This document shows positions 35,836-45,380 of a stretch of 64,000 nucleotides of DNA, one piece after another. The notes under the pieces were generated by a model. That model did no database searches, was not told where the DNA came from, and was given only the letters and a program-made list of their open reading frames with translations. Numbering within the stretch: the first letter of the stretch is position 1; every line of letters begins with the position of its first letter. Source of the DNA: Planctomycetia bacterium (lineage in GTDB: Bacteria > Planctomycetota > Planctomycetia > Pirellulales > UBA1268); the NCBI GenBank assembly GCA_026401035.1, contig JAPLNR010000034.1:61912-125911 (forward strand). Direction: 5' to 3'. The translations under genes and the position numbers were made by a program.

Positions 35836-38523
35836 TCACCGCAGCCTTTCGGCGCCGTTGGTCGACGCAGCCGCGGATGATGCCGTCCGCGGAGGCCGCA
35901 GGCCGCTGCCAGGCATCGCGCCGCCTCCCTGCGCCAGTTTGTTCAGCCGGCCCCGCAGGGCTGGACTGTCGGGGCGTCGGAGCAGGCACCATTCGAGTTC
36001 ATGCTTCGCAACGTCCCAGGCGCCAGTTGCCGTCGCCTGATCGGCGAGCGCAAGATGCGCCTGGTAGTTCGCTGGGTTCGCTGCAACGGCCGCAGCGAGG
36101 CTCGCCTGCGCGCCTTGCGCGTCACCCAGCGTTTTCTTGAGCGCCGCGGCCTCCATCAACAGCCCACATCGGGCCGCACCCCGCTCCTTCTCGGCTGCAG
36201 CCTGCACGCTGGCGAGCCGCTGCTCCCGCACCGGCCGCATCTCCTCGACCGACGAACGCGGTGACCAAGCCGCATCGATCGCGCGGAGTCCCGCCAGATC
36301 GGGCGCCAGCATTCGGCTTGCCTCAACGGCAGGGACAAGCGGCACGAGCAGGGCCAAGATGCGGTCACGCTGTTCCCGCGACGCACCGAAGCTCTGCTGC
36401 CAGAGCGTTCCGGCCCGTTCATCGTCGCCGTCGAGTTCCGCCTGGCAGGCGGCTTCGAAGAGCACCAGTGCGTTGCTCGGGCGCACGAGGAGCGCCTGGT
36501 CGATAAAAACGCCGCTCAGTGTTGGATCGCGTTCGCTGAGAAACGCGACTCGTCCCAGCACGCACCAGGCTTCGCCCGCGAGCGGGTTGATCGTGACGGC
36601 GCGGCGGGCCGCGTCAGCCGCGGCGGTCAGATCGCCATAGTGGCTGCCGGCAACCTTCCGCACCCATTGACGCACCTCATCGATCGAACCGAATTTGCCG
36701 GCCGCAGCCGCCTCCTGCAAATCGATGAGCCCGAGCGACGAGCCGGCCATCCGGCGGGACAGGCCAAACCGCTCCAGCCGCGCAATGGAGAGGGCCGCCC
36801 AGGCCTGTGGGTGGTCTGGCCGATAGCTGGTCACTTGCTCGAGCAGCGCGATCCTGCGGTCGAGGCTTTCCCGTATTTCCGCCGGCGGTCTCCCGGCAGA
36901 CTCCGCCAACTCCCGTGATTGGCGGATCGATTCCTCCCACACGGGCTCGGCCTGGGTCGCGGTAATCTGCCGCACGCCACACCCCAACAGGAGCACGAAG
37001 ACACCACCCGCCACGATGGTGGCTGTCGCCCGGTCAAACCGGAGTGCTGTGGCCGGCAGCCACGTGACGCGGCGCGTGCCCAAGACCAGTGCACAGGCGC
37101 CAAGCGCCATCAGCAGGGTGGAGCAGGCCGGCACATACCAAATAAAATCGGTTCCCGCGTGCACGATGCCGGCCGCCAGCGCCGCGGCAAGCGCCGCCGC
37201 GATGCCCCGTTCGCGGGCATCTCCCTGCACCGATATCGCAACGCAGGCCGCCACGGCAAATCCGACGGCGGCCAGCGCGAGTGCCAGCCCGACCACCCCC
37301 GTCTCAACGCCCAGATTGAGGTAGCTATTCTCGGCATGCGTGAACACCGTCGAACCCGTGGGCGGCATGTACCGCTGCGCGACGTCGGCATGGCTGCCGA
37401 CGCCCGTCCCCAACCACGGGAAATCCTCGATCGCCCGGCATGCTGCCCGCCACACCTCCAGCCGACCGAAGCCATTCTCACGATGGACGTCGTCAAAAAA
37501 CGTGTCGAGTCGGCCGGTCACCTGATCCATACCGTGGATCTCGAGCGCCGCAAAGACGCCGATGCCGGCGGCCACGACGCCCACAGCCGCCAGAGGTTGA
37601 ATGGCACCCGCCCGCAGGAGCAAGCCGACGCACACCGTGACGGCTGACGCCAAGGCAACGAAGCCCCCCCGCGACAGGGACGAGAGCACCGCGAAAACAA
37701 CTGCCGCCAGCACCACCAGGCCGGCGGCGAGCCGCCGCTGACTGGCATAGGGATCCACCGCACCGAACGAGCGGCGGCCGTTGCGGCCCGCATCGCGGGC
37801 GGAAACGGCCCACCACGCCACGGCCCCGCAACCGGCCGCCAGGAAACTGGCATAGTGGTTGCGATTGGTAAAAGTGCCCTTCACGATACCACCCGCATCG
37901 TTATGGACGAACTCATAGAACCAGAGATACTTGCCGTTTCCGGCCAGGTATTGCACGACGCCGAGCGCTGCCAAAAGGCCGGTGGCGACGGCCACGACCG
38001 CGAGCAACCGCTCCACCTCCTGCTCCCCTGACGTTCGCACCCGCTGGGCGAGAATCGCCACGAACACTGCCTGTGCGAGCAGGATCTCCAGCCCCGTGAT
38101 GGTCTCACCCGGCGTCAGAGAGAGTGTATTCCAGCGGCCGAGCGTCCACGCACCATTGCTCCAGCAGGGCAGCAGGGCCGCGAGCCTCGGAGACACGGCG
38201 TCGATGACGCCGGCAGGCAAGGGCACCACCTGTGCGATGCCGATCGCAACGGCTGCCGCGAACAGTCCATCGACCACGCTCCAGTGCCAAGTCACATGTC
38301 CCTCGAGCCACACCCGCATCAACCAGGCGGCAGTGGCCAGAATCGCCGCCAGCGTGAGCAGGCACTGACCCAGAGGATGTCGCCCCCCCATCGCCAGCGG
38401 CATGGCAACCAGCGCCACGACGAGCGCGGCATCAAAGCACAACCGCTCATACCGCTGCCCGGCAGAGGGCGGGCGGACGCGCTGCCCACGACGCCCGTGC
38501 GGGCGAACTTTCAGGGCCGTCAT
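35836..38523 (-). CDS. O-antigen ligase/polymerase (Wzy_C) with TPR tail
   Basis: An 895-residue protein. Residues ~28-520 hold about twelve transmembrane helices with the Wzy_C/WaaL features: GTFTNRNHYASFLA, SSLSRGGFVAL and the periplasmic FPWLGTGVGSH with HAENSYLNLGVETGVVGL. Residues ~560-895 are soluble and helical with repeats of TPR character (NPLAGEAWCVLGRVAFL, NPANYQAHLALADQA). It may polymerise or ligate the exopolysaccharide. The start overlaps the wzc stop by four bases, so it is co-translated with the kinase. A second, smaller Wzy-like gene lies at 52066. Confidence 0.85.
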   Translation of the reverse strand: MTALKVRPHGRRGQRVRPPSAGQRYERLCFDAALVVALVAMPLAMGGRHPLGQCLLTLAAILATAAWLMRVWLEGHVTWHWSVVDGLFAAAVAIGIAQVVPLPAGVIDAVSPRLAALLPCWSNGAWTLGRWNTLSLTPGETITGLEILLAQAVFVAILAQRVRTSGEQEVERLLAVVAVATGLLAALGVVQYLAGNGKYLWFYEFVHNDAGGIVKGTFTNRNHYASFLAAGCGAVAWWAVSARDAGRNGRRSFGAVDPYASQRRLAAGLVVLAAVVFAVLSSLSRGGFVALASAVTVCVGLLLRAGAIQPLAAVGVVAAGIGVFAALEIHGMDQVTGRLDTFFDDVHRENGFGRLEVWRAACRAIEDFPWLGTGVGSHADVAQRYMPPTGSTVFTHAENSYLNLGVETGVVGLALALAAVGFAVAACVAISVQGDARERGIAAALAAALAAGIVHAGTDFIWYVPACSTLLMALGACALVLGTRRVTWLPATALRFDRATATIVAGGVFVLLLGCGVRQITATQAEPVWEESIRQSRELAESAGRPPAEIRESLDRRIALLEQVTSYRPDHPQAWAALSIARLERFGLSRRMAGSSLGLIDLQEAAAAGKFGSIDEVRQWVRKVAGSHYGDLTAAADAARRAVTINPLAGEAWCVLGRVAFLSERDPTLSGVFIDQALLVRPSNALVLFEAACQAELDGDDERAGTLWQQSFGASREQRDRILALLVPLVPAVEASRMLAPDLAGLRAIDAAWSPRSSVEEMRPVREQRLASVQAAAEKERGAARCGLLMEAAALKKTLGDAQGAQASLAAAVAANPANYQAHLALADQATATGAWDVAKHELEWCLLRRPDSPALRGRLNKLAQGGGAMPGSGLRPPRTASSAAASTNGAERLR

Positions 38524-40850
38524 GCCGCCCTCGCACGAATCACTTCAGGAGGGGATTCGCGGTCAGCCGCTTCCTCATCTTCAAGGGCGTCTTCGTTGTC
38601 GGATTCATCATCGTACTCGTCGTCCGCGTCCCCATACGCATCGCCGTAGCCATAGCCATAGCCGTAGCCGTACCCATATCCGTAGCCCTGCTGTTCCAGA
38701 CCGACCGCGTTGACGATGGTTCCGGTGACATTCACCCCGAGGGCTCGCAGGGTCTCGACCGCCTGCTGGATGACCCGCCGCCGGTTCTTTTCCGGACGGA
38801 TCACCATCACCAATCCGTCACACACCCGGCCCACGGCCGCGGCATCGGTTCCCGCCAGCACCGGCGGCGCGTCGACGATGATCTGGTCGTAGACGGCCTC
38901 GGCCCAGGAGAGCAGTTCGGAAAATCTGTCGCCCAGGAGCAGTTCCCCAGGATTTTGCGGCCGGCGGCCGGCCGGGATGATGTCGATGGGCACGTCGCCG
39001 GAGCGGCACACGAGAGCCGGAGCAGCCTCCGTGATCGATTCCTTTCCCCGCAGCAGATCCGACAGTCCGGGCAGCGACCGACCATCGATGAGTCTCGTCA
39101 GGCCGGGTTTCCGCATGTCCGCGTCGACCAGCAGCACCCGCTTCCCAGCCTGTTGATAGGCAATGGCGAGGTTCGTGGCGATCGTCGTCTTGCCATCGCC
39201 CGGCTCGGCGCTCGACACCGCAATCCGTTGCGACTCACCGCCACCCATCACGAGCACCGTCCGTACCGTACGAAAACCTTCGCTGGCCGCATCATCGGAT
39301 TGGTTCCACATATGCACCCCCTCCAAGCCGACAGGGGCATCGGGATCGGCGTCGTCGAACAGATCCATCATGCCGATGGTCGCCAGCAGAGGCAGGCCGA
39401 GTTCCGTCCGCAATTCCTCCGGCGTCCGCATGCGGTCGTCGAGCACGTCGACCACGAAGGTGATCGCGACGCCCATGCCCACGCCACCGAAGAGAACTGC
39501 CAAGATCGTCAGTGGGAGTCGCGGGGAAACCGGCCGCTCAGATATCACCGGTTCACGAACGACGGTCGTCCGCACCCCCCCGTGATCCTGCCGCAGGTCC
39601 ACGCTGGCGATCTGGTTCAACAGCGTGTTCCGCAGCTCACGGAGCCACTTAATGTCGTGGTCGACGAGATCAAGGCGTGACATGTCGCTGGTCAGACCGA
39701 TCGACTCCTGCTTGGCCTGTTCGAAGCTTTGCAGGAGCCACTTTTCATGATGGCTGGCCGACTCCAGTCGCTGCTTGAGGATCCGCACTACCGTGTCGGC
39801 GAGCTGTGCGTCATCGCCGCCAAAAGACCGTGGAGAACCGATGCTGTCATGCTCGGTCAGATACCTTTCGACCTGCTCGATCTTCTTGCGTCGCTCGATC
39901 ACTCGTGGATGTTTTTCACCATAGAACTGCAGCAGGGTCTCCAACTGGGCACGGTCTTCGAGGAGCTGCTTTTCGAGGGACACACGGGTGTCCTTGTCGC
40001 GGTCGCCCAGCCCCATCGATTCCAGAAACACCTCCTTGCCGAGGGTGTCCTCGATCGCCATCAGGCTCTGGCGAATGTTCCGGCCGTTGCCGAGGGCCTC
40101 AATCAGCGACTGGTATGACGCTTGCAGAAAGAGCCGTTTCTTCTGGGTGTCGATCAGGGCGACGTTCATCTGGATGGCTCGCTCCACCAGCGGATGCATG
40201 ACCTTTCCGTCCGCCTTGATGCCGAGGTCTCCGACCCGCCTGCGGATTTCCAGAAATTCCCGTTGCTTGACCTCCAGCTTGCCGTCGACCTCTTTTTTTT
40301 CCCGGGTCAGCGTTTCGACCAGCGTGCCGGCTGTGCCGCGATGGGAGTCGCGCATGAAGTCTGCGTAGGCACGAATCACAGCCGCCGTCACAGCCGCTGA
40401 TACGATCGCCTGCGGCGACCGAAACTTCAGCTCGAGAAGATTCGTCTGCCGAACCCCCTTGGCCTTGAGGCCCTTGGCAATCACGCCGGCGACGACGTCT
40501 GGGTCCTGCGATCCCATCACTGCGCGTGTCGGGGCCTCGAGCAGCCGTGCCGCCGACTGCAGCACGAGCGGGCTCATGAGGAGCTTTTCGTACGTGGCCA
40601 TGGCGGCCACGTCGCTGCCGATGGTCAGGGACGTGTTCAGCGACTCCCGGTTTGAGTCGACCACCAGGATCTGGGCATCCGCTTCGTAAATCGGCGTTGC
40701 CGTAACGTGATACAGCCCGCCCAGAAGCCCGCTCACGAGGAGCGAACCCAGGACGACAATCCGTCGGTGCCAGACGACCCGCAGGAAGCGTATCGCCGCC
40801 TGGACGGTCTGCGCGGTGGGGTCCGGCTGTGCGTGAACGGGTTGCAGCAT
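38520..40850 (-). CDS. wzc: Polysaccharide co-polymerase / BY-type tyrosine kinase (Wzc-like)
   Basis: A 776-residue Wzz-Wzc protein. TM1 lies near residues 30-48, followed by a long coiled-coil periplasmic region (about 170-400) and TM2 near 455-480. The cytoplasmic kinase has Walker A SSAEPGDGKTT, Walker A' VLLVDADMRKPG and Walker B IIVDAPPVL. The C-terminal tail carries (GY)7 at about 721-735 plus two further Tyr and many acidic residues, the autophosphorylation cluster. It controls chain length and export with Wza. It sits 36 bases downstream of wza. CpsB, encoded in the same locus, would be its phosphatase. Confidence 0.93.
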   Translation of the reverse strand: MLQPVHAQPDPTAQTVQAAIRFLRVVWHRRIVVLGSLLVSGLLGGLYHVTATPIYEADAQILVVDSNRESLNTSLTIGSDVAAMATYEKLLMSPLVLQSAARLLEAPTRAVMGSQDPDVVAGVIAKGLKAKGVRQTNLLELKFRSPQAIVSAAVTAAVIRAYADFMRDSHRGTAGTLVETLTREKKEVDGKLEVKQREFLEIRRRVGDLGIKADGKVMHPLVERAIQMNVALIDTQKKRLFLQASYQSLIEALGNGRNIRQSLMAIEDTLGKEVFLESMGLGDRDKDTRVSLEKQLLEDRAQLETLLQFYGEKHPRVIERRKKIEQVERYLTEHDSIGSPRSFGGDDAQLADTVVRILKQRLESASHHEKWLLQSFEQAKQESIGLTSDMSRLDLVDHDIKWLRELRNTLLNQIASVDLRQDHGGVRTTVVREPVISERPVSPRLPLTILAVLFGGVGMGVAITFVVDVLDDRMRTPEELRTELGLPLLATIGMMDLFDDADPDAPVGLEGVHMWNQSDDAASEGFRTVRTVLVMGGGESQRIAVSSAEPGDGKTTIATNLAIAYQQAGKRVLLVDADMRKPGLTRLIDGRSLPGLSDLLRGKESITEAAPALVCRSGDVPIDIIPAGRRPQNPGELLLGDRFSELLSWAEAVYDQIIVDAPPVLAGTDAAAVGRVCDGLVMVIRPEKNRRRVIQQAVETLRALGVNVTGTIVNAVGLEQQGYGYGYGYGYGYGYGDAYGDADDEYDDESDNEDALEDEEAADRESPPEVIRARAA

Positions 40851-40886
40851 GTTCTTGGGTGCGTGGCTTCCGCATTCCAGCGCGGA

Positions 40887-42005
40887 TCAGAAAACCGCCA
40901 GCCGGCCGCCGGCCACGAAGCTGAAGCGAATGATGCTCGACAGGACGCTGTTCAGGACGGTGCCCGGCGTCTGCTCGACGCTGACAATGTCGCCGGGAGC
41001 CAGGCGGATATTCGATGCGTCGTCATGCTGCGCCGCGGCGACGCTCGTCTGAATCACCACCGGCTCACGCTCACTTCGCACATGACGGGTGATGATGATC
41101 TTGTCAGCCCAGGCGTTACTTCGTTCCCCGGCCAAGGCCAGCGCGTCGAGCACGTGCAGCGGCTGGTTGACGGGCATCTCATACTGACCGGGCTTGCGCA
41201 CGAGGCCGATCACGCTGATCGGCACCGGATCACGGGTCTCGACCCGCACGATGTCGCCATCCTGCAACTGCACGTCGTTGTTGCCGGAGGGATCGATGGT
41301 GGCGAGGTCGATCTGCAAGTTCTCCGCTTCGCCGGCGGTGGGCGTTTCTTCGATCACCCTGGGCGGATCTGCCGAATTCGTAGCCGATGTCAGTTGCACT
41401 TTTCCCTTTTTGGCTGCGGCCTGCTGTGCACTGCCGGCGCGATTGCGGCGGACCTCGATGGTGGTACCGGCGCGGTCGCTCAACGAGCCGGCGGCGACGA
41501 GCGCCGACAAGAGCGTGCTCTGTCCGCGGGGAAGTTCCTGAACGCCCTGCTTCCCGACCGCCCCGATCACGGTCACGCGGTTGACGGCCTTTTTACGGAT
41601 CGTCACGGTCACCTGCGGCGCCCGGTACAGCCCCCGCTCGATGGCGGCTTCTCCAATCCGCTGTTCGGCCACGAACGGCTCGACCCCTGCCAGCGGAATT
41701 GGGCCAACCAGTGCGAGGTTCACCATGCCATCATCAGCCACCCGCACCGGCACCGGTACGACCTGTCCGGCCGGCTCGATGCCGCTGGCGATCGAAACAT
41801 CGATGACGTCTTCCGGCTCAATGATGCTGCTGGAGGTCGTGGGCATCGAGAGCCTGCCGAGATCGGCAGTCTTGGCATTGGTAACCGTCGCGGCCTGATA
41901 GTGGGCGGGCATCCGGGTGGCACGGATGATCCGGCCCCGACATCCAGCCATGCCGATGACCAATGCGGCAATCGTCGGAATCAGGATGAGGGCGCGGCAC
42001 GGCAT
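40887..42005 (-). CDS. wza: Polysaccharide export outer-membrane lipoprotein (Wza-like)
   Basis: A ~372-residue exported protein. The N-terminal signal ends in a lipobox-like VIGMAGC, so it is probably lipidated. The PES domain (IEPEDVIDVSI, DDGMVNLALVGPIPLAG) spans about 65-150, and two SLBB domains follow (VTVIGAVGKQGVQELPRG; ISVIGLVRKPGQYEMP). It forms the outer-membrane channel for the polymer, working with Wzc. ATG 42005 is used; a GTG at 42017 is possible. A 172-base gap separates it from the upstream gene on the same strand. Confidence 0.9.
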   Translation of the reverse strand: MPCRALILIPTIAALVIGMAGCRGRIIRATRMPAHYQAATVTNAKTADLGRLSMPTTSSSIIEPEDVIDVSIASGIEPAGQVVPVPVRVADDGMVNLALVGPIPLAGVEPFVAEQRIGEAAIERGLYRAPQVTVTIRKKAVNRVTVIGAVGKQGVQELPRGQSTLLSALVAAGSLSDRAGTTIEVRRNRAGSAQQAAAKKGKVQLTSATNSADPPRVIEETPTAGEAENLQIDLATIDPSGNNDVQLQDGDIVRVETRDPVPISVIGLVRKPGQYEMPVNQPLHVLDALALAGERSNAWADKIIITRHVRSEREPVVIQTSVAAAQHDDASNIRLAPGDIVSVEQTPGTVLNSVLSSIIRFSFVAGGRLAVF

Positions 42006-42177
42006 GAGGGGGAACACTGTCCGAGGGCGGTTCGAGACAAAAGACCTCTCTGGAGAGGGGCTTTTATCGAATCAGCCCGGTGCCTGCCATGCGAGTTCGA
42101 GACGGCAGGCGACCGACACTCCTCACCGCGCTGCCAAGGCTTCCAGGCTGCGCAGTCTCACCAGGCCGCCAGACGAC

Positions 42178-42768
42178 CTACGGACTGGCCGGGGTGGGTG
42201 ATCCGGACGATCCGATGGCGATTCCAGAGCCGATGCCGGCACCGACCAGGGCCGCCGTGGTCAACAGCGGGTAATTGGCAAAGACGCGGCGCAGGAGGCC
42301 GCGGCGCAGCGGTGGACGCTGCTGAACGGGGCCCCGAGTCGGCTCGGAATAGACGACTTCTTCCCGGTCAATGATGATGACCGCAAACGTCTCGGCGCCG
42401 GGAGGCGCCGCATCGGACGGCCAGAGACGGTAGCCGAAACTTTGGTCGGCAGCGGTGAGAACATGCTGTCCCTCCCGCAGTTCTCCAAAGCTGAACAGGC
42501 CTTCGGCATTCGTCTGAGTGGTCGCAATCTGCGTGCCACCCGAGGAGAGGGTGACGCGGATATTTCCCAACGGGTTTCCCGCGGTATCGCGGACCACACC
42601 GTCGAGCACGCCTCCTTCAGCCAGCGCAAAATCAAGCACCGTGTTCGCCCGCTGGACATTGGTCGTCGACTGGCCGTTGGCAATCTCCATCGGCAGAAGC
42701 ATCCCAGCCAGGCAGGCGAGGCAAAAGCCCCTGCGGAGTAATTCTCGACTTGTGAACATGGCATTCAT
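42178..42768 (-). CDS. Exported carboxypeptidase-regulatory-like (Ig-fold) protein
   Basis: A 196-residue protein with a signal peptide (FCLACLAGMLLPMEIANGQ) and a carboxypeptidase regulatory-like domain: LDGVVRDTAGNPLGNIRVTL, then TNAEGLFSFGELREGQHVL. A hydrophobic C-terminal segment (YPLLTTAALVGAGIGSGIAIG) may anchor it in a membrane. ATG 42768 is chosen for GGGAG seven bases upstream. It lies between cpsB and wza on the same strand in the export arm; a structural or accessory role in polymer export is inferred from position only. Confidence 0.7.
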   Translation of the reverse strand: MNAMFTSRELLRRGFCLACLAGMLLPMEIANGQSTTNVQRANTVLDFALAEGGVLDGVVRDTAGNPLGNIRVTLSSGGTQIATTQTNAEGLFSFGELREGQHVLTAADQSFGYRLWPSDAAPPGAETFAVIIIDREEVVYSEPTRGPVQQRPPLRRGLLRRVFANYPLLTTAALVGAGIGSGIAIGSSGSPTPASP

Positions 42769-42920
42769 TGCGGCTCTCCCCTCGTATCGGCCCACTCACC
42801 AGGTTTATCGGTACAAACGCTACATTTCGTGAATGAGCCTCCGGCAACGTCCATTCTCGCGGGCCCGCCAGTCCTGAAAGTGGCGTCCCGCTCGGTCGGG
42901 CCGGCTGGGCACGAGCCTCA

Positions 42921-43730
42921 TCAGGCCGTCCGCCGGCGAAACCAGGAAGACCCGGTGGTTTGGGCTGCTGGAGACTTCGCCACCTTCCGCTCGCCAACTG
43001 CTTCACCGGCTGCCACCCGGGCGGGGTGCTCGCAGCACATCAGCCTGGCAGTTCGTTCATCGGCAAGCGCTGCAACGGCGGCGAAGGCATCCCGCAGGCC
43101 AAAGGTTCGTTGCTGCGTATCGTGGGCGTCGCTGGCCACAAAATGCACAAACTGCTGTCTGACGGCATATTCTGCGATCTTCCGACACGACGACCCAAAG
43201 TGGCCCAGCAGGCTGCCCGCCGTGATCTGGAGCAGGCCGCCCGCCCGCAGCACGTCGGCCATGAGCGCTGGATTGGCAATGATGCCGCGATTGCGTTCCG
43301 GATGCGAAAGAATGCCAACCAGCCCCTGTTTTCTCAGCGTCGCGAGCAGCGGCTCGAGCGGCACAAAGACATCATGGGGAAGTTCGAGAAGCACGTGACG
43401 TCCATGGTCGCCCAGCGTGAGCACGTCGCCGCACTTGAGCAGCCGGGGCAGTTCTGGCTCGATCCGTACATCAGCACCTGGAAGCACGGTCACGGCCACT
43501 CCGGCCGCCTCGAGCTGTGTCCGTAGATTGGCGACACCCTGCTGGATGGCTGCCACCGTCACGTGCCGATTGCCGCCCAGCTGGTGCGGAGTGGCAATGA
43601 GAGTCGTGGTGCCGTCGGCAACCGCCTGTCGAGCCATCTCCACAGACTCGGCCACATTCCGCGCGCCATCATCGATCCCCGGAACGATGTGGCAGTGGAT
43701 ATCGGTGAAGTTCGGGACTGTGGCTGTCAT
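42921..43730 (-). CDS. cpsB: PHP-type tyrosine-protein phosphatase (CpsB/YwqE-like)
   Basis: A 269-residue PHP-fold metallophosphatase: DIHCHIVPGIDDGA at the N-terminus, ATPH, LSHPERN and ASDAHD supply the metal ligands. CpsB/CapC proteins remove phosphate from BY-kinases, so it likely acts on the Tyr tail of the Wzc encoded at 38520. ATG 43730 is used, as the family's conserved motif starts a few residues later. It is divergent from wbpA, with both arms of the polysaccharide locus starting from the shared 222-base region. Confidence 0.88.
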   Translation of the reverse strand: MTATVPNFTDIHCHIVPGIDDGARNVAESVEMARQAVADGTTTLIATPHQLGGNRHVTVAAIQQGVANLRTQLEAAGVAVTVLPGADVRIEPELPRLLKCGDVLTLGDHGRHVLLELPHDVFVPLEPLLATLRKQGLVGILSHPERNRGIIANPALMADVLRAGGLLQITAGSLLGHFGSSCRKIAEYAVRQQFVHFVASDAHDTQQRTFGLRDAFAAVAALADERTARLMCCEHPARVAAGEAVGERKVAKSPAAQTTGSSWFRRRTA

Positions 43731-43952
43731 GGAAGCGAGACGATGGCAGCCCCGGTTCCGGACGGCAATCGCATTTTTGGGAAATATTCCGCGCGCAATC
43801 GGCTGATATCTGCTCTGGACTACAGCCAAAACAAATGGCTATTTCCCCTTACTCGACTCCACTTGGGCCGGCCAGCATCCGCTGTCGATTACGCGACCGC
43901 ATGCCACCCAGGGGAACGGAGTGCGCGCAGTTCCCAGACGAAAGGCCTCCCG
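43731..43952. promoter_or_regulatory. Divergent control region of the polysaccharide locus
   Basis: This region separates cpsB (minus) and wbpA (plus). It contains the inverted repeat GGGAAATA (43779-43786) / TATTTCCC (43840-43847), 53 bases apart, and a small hairpin AGCCA-N7-TGGCT within it. No convincing promoter hexamers were found. It is a reasonable place for a shared regulator. Confidence 0.35.
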
Positions 43953-45341
43953 ATGAAGATCCAGTCAGAAGCAACCGACTCCCGCACCTCCCGCCTGCCA
44001 GTCGACGCACTTGCCCGGCGTCTGCCGGAGGATGGAGCCGCGACCACCACAGGCCGCGTCGATTGGATTGAGACCTACGACGTGGCAGTGATCGGCCTCG
44101 GCTATGTTGGCCTCCCGCTCTGCCTGGCATTTGCCAAGGCGGGGGCAATCGTGCTCGGCGTCGACACCGATACGAGCAAGGCACTTCACTTGGCGGCGGG
44201 GAAGTCCTACATCAAGCACATCAGCGATGCCGACGTGCACACGGCGGTATCAGACAAGCGATTCACCGCGACCGCCGACTTCTCTGCGTTGCGCAACGCA
44301 GCAGCAATCCTGATCTGCGTGCCGACACCGCTGACACCCAATCGTGTTCCCGATTTGTCGTACGTCGAAAACACAGCTCGGGCGATCGCGCCACACCTGC
44401 AGGCCGGCCAGCTTGTCGTCCTCGAGTCGACGACCTATCCGGGGACAACCGAGGAGATCGTTCTGCCGATTCTCGAGCGTGGCAGCGGGCTGAAGGCCGG
44501 CCGTGACTTCCACCTTGCGTACTCGCCGGAACGGGAAGACCCGGGCAATCCTCGCAGCACGCTCCGGGAAATCCCCAAGGTGCTCGGAGGCCTGACCGAT
44601 GCCTGTCGGGAGCGTGCTACAGAGGTCTATGGCAGGATCGTCCGCGAGGTCGTACCAGTGTCGAGCTGCCGCGCCGCCGAAGCGACCAAGCTCATGGAAA
44701 ATATCTTTCGGTCGGTGAATATCGCGCTCGTCAACGAACTCAAGGTGATCTACGCCTCGATGGGAATCGACATCTGGGAGGTGATCCAGGCGGCGTCCAC
44801 CAAGCCGTTTGGGTATATGGCCTTCTATCCCGGCCCAGGCCTGGGCGGCCACTGCATCCCGATCGATCCGTTCTATCTCACGTGGAAAGCCCTCGAGCAC
44901 GGCCAGCACACCCGATTGATAGAGCTCGCTGGCGAAATCAACACCTCGATGCCGGAATACGTTGTCTCCCGCGTCATCGATGCTCTCAACGACGCTGGCA
45001 AGCCGGTGCGTCGCTCACGCATTCTGGTGCTCGGCCTCGCCTACAAGGCCAATGTCGACGACGACCGCGAAAGCCCTACCTACGCCATCATGCAGTCGCT
45101 CGAGAAGCGCGGGGCGATCGTCTCCTACAACGACCCGCACGTACCCACAATCCGCGAAGGCCGCAGCAACCATGCCGTGGCCGGTCGCGCCTCGCAGCCG
45201 GTCACCGCTGACTACGACGCAATTCTGCTGTGCACGAACCATCGCGAGTATGGTGCCATCGACTTTGTCAGTCTCGGCATTCCGTTGATCGACTGCCGAA
45301 ACATGGTGACCCAACGGCCACCAGCTTATTACCCCGCATGA
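43953..45341 (+). CDS. wbpA: UDP-N-acetylglucosamine 6-dehydrogenase (WbpA-like)
   Basis: A 462-residue UDP-sugar dehydrogenase. NAD site VIGLGYVGLPL (about residue 46), STTYPGTTEE, AYSPEREDPGN, the catalytic Cys in GPGLGGHCIPIDPFY, and LVLGLAYKANVDDDRESP are all in place. WbpA oxidises UDP-GlcNAc to UDP-GlcNAcA, the first step toward di-N-acetylated glucuronic acid sugars. This choice over WecC is based on the wbpB and wbpDE genes that follow. ATG 43953 is the start; residues 1-40 form an extension before the Rossmann fold. wbpB starts 39 bases after its stop. Confidence 0.9.
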   Translation: MKIQSEATDSRTSRLPVDALARRLPEDGAATTTGRVDWIETYDVAVIGLGYVGLPLCLAFAKAGAIVLGVDTDTSKALHLAAGKSYIKHISDADVHTAVSDKRFTATADFSALRNAAAILICVPTPLTPNRVPDLSYVENTARAIAPHLQAGQLVVLESTTYPGTTEEIVLPILERGSGLKAGRDFHLAYSPEREDPGNPRSTLREIPKVLGGLTDACRERATEVYGRIVREVVPVSSCRAAEATKLMENIFRSVNIALVNELKVIYASMGIDIWEVIQAASTKPFGYMAFYPGPGLGGHCIPIDPFYLTWKALEHGQHTRLIELAGEINTSMPEYVVSRVIDALNDAGKPVRRSRILVLGLAYKANVDDDRESPTYAIMQSLEKRGAIVSYNDPHVPTIREGRSNHAVAGRASQPVTADYDAILLCTNHREYGAIDFVSLGIPLIDCRNMVTQRPPAYYPA

Positions 45342-45380
45342 CGAGCTCTCGCCGATCCGAAGCTTCACACATACTTCGCC

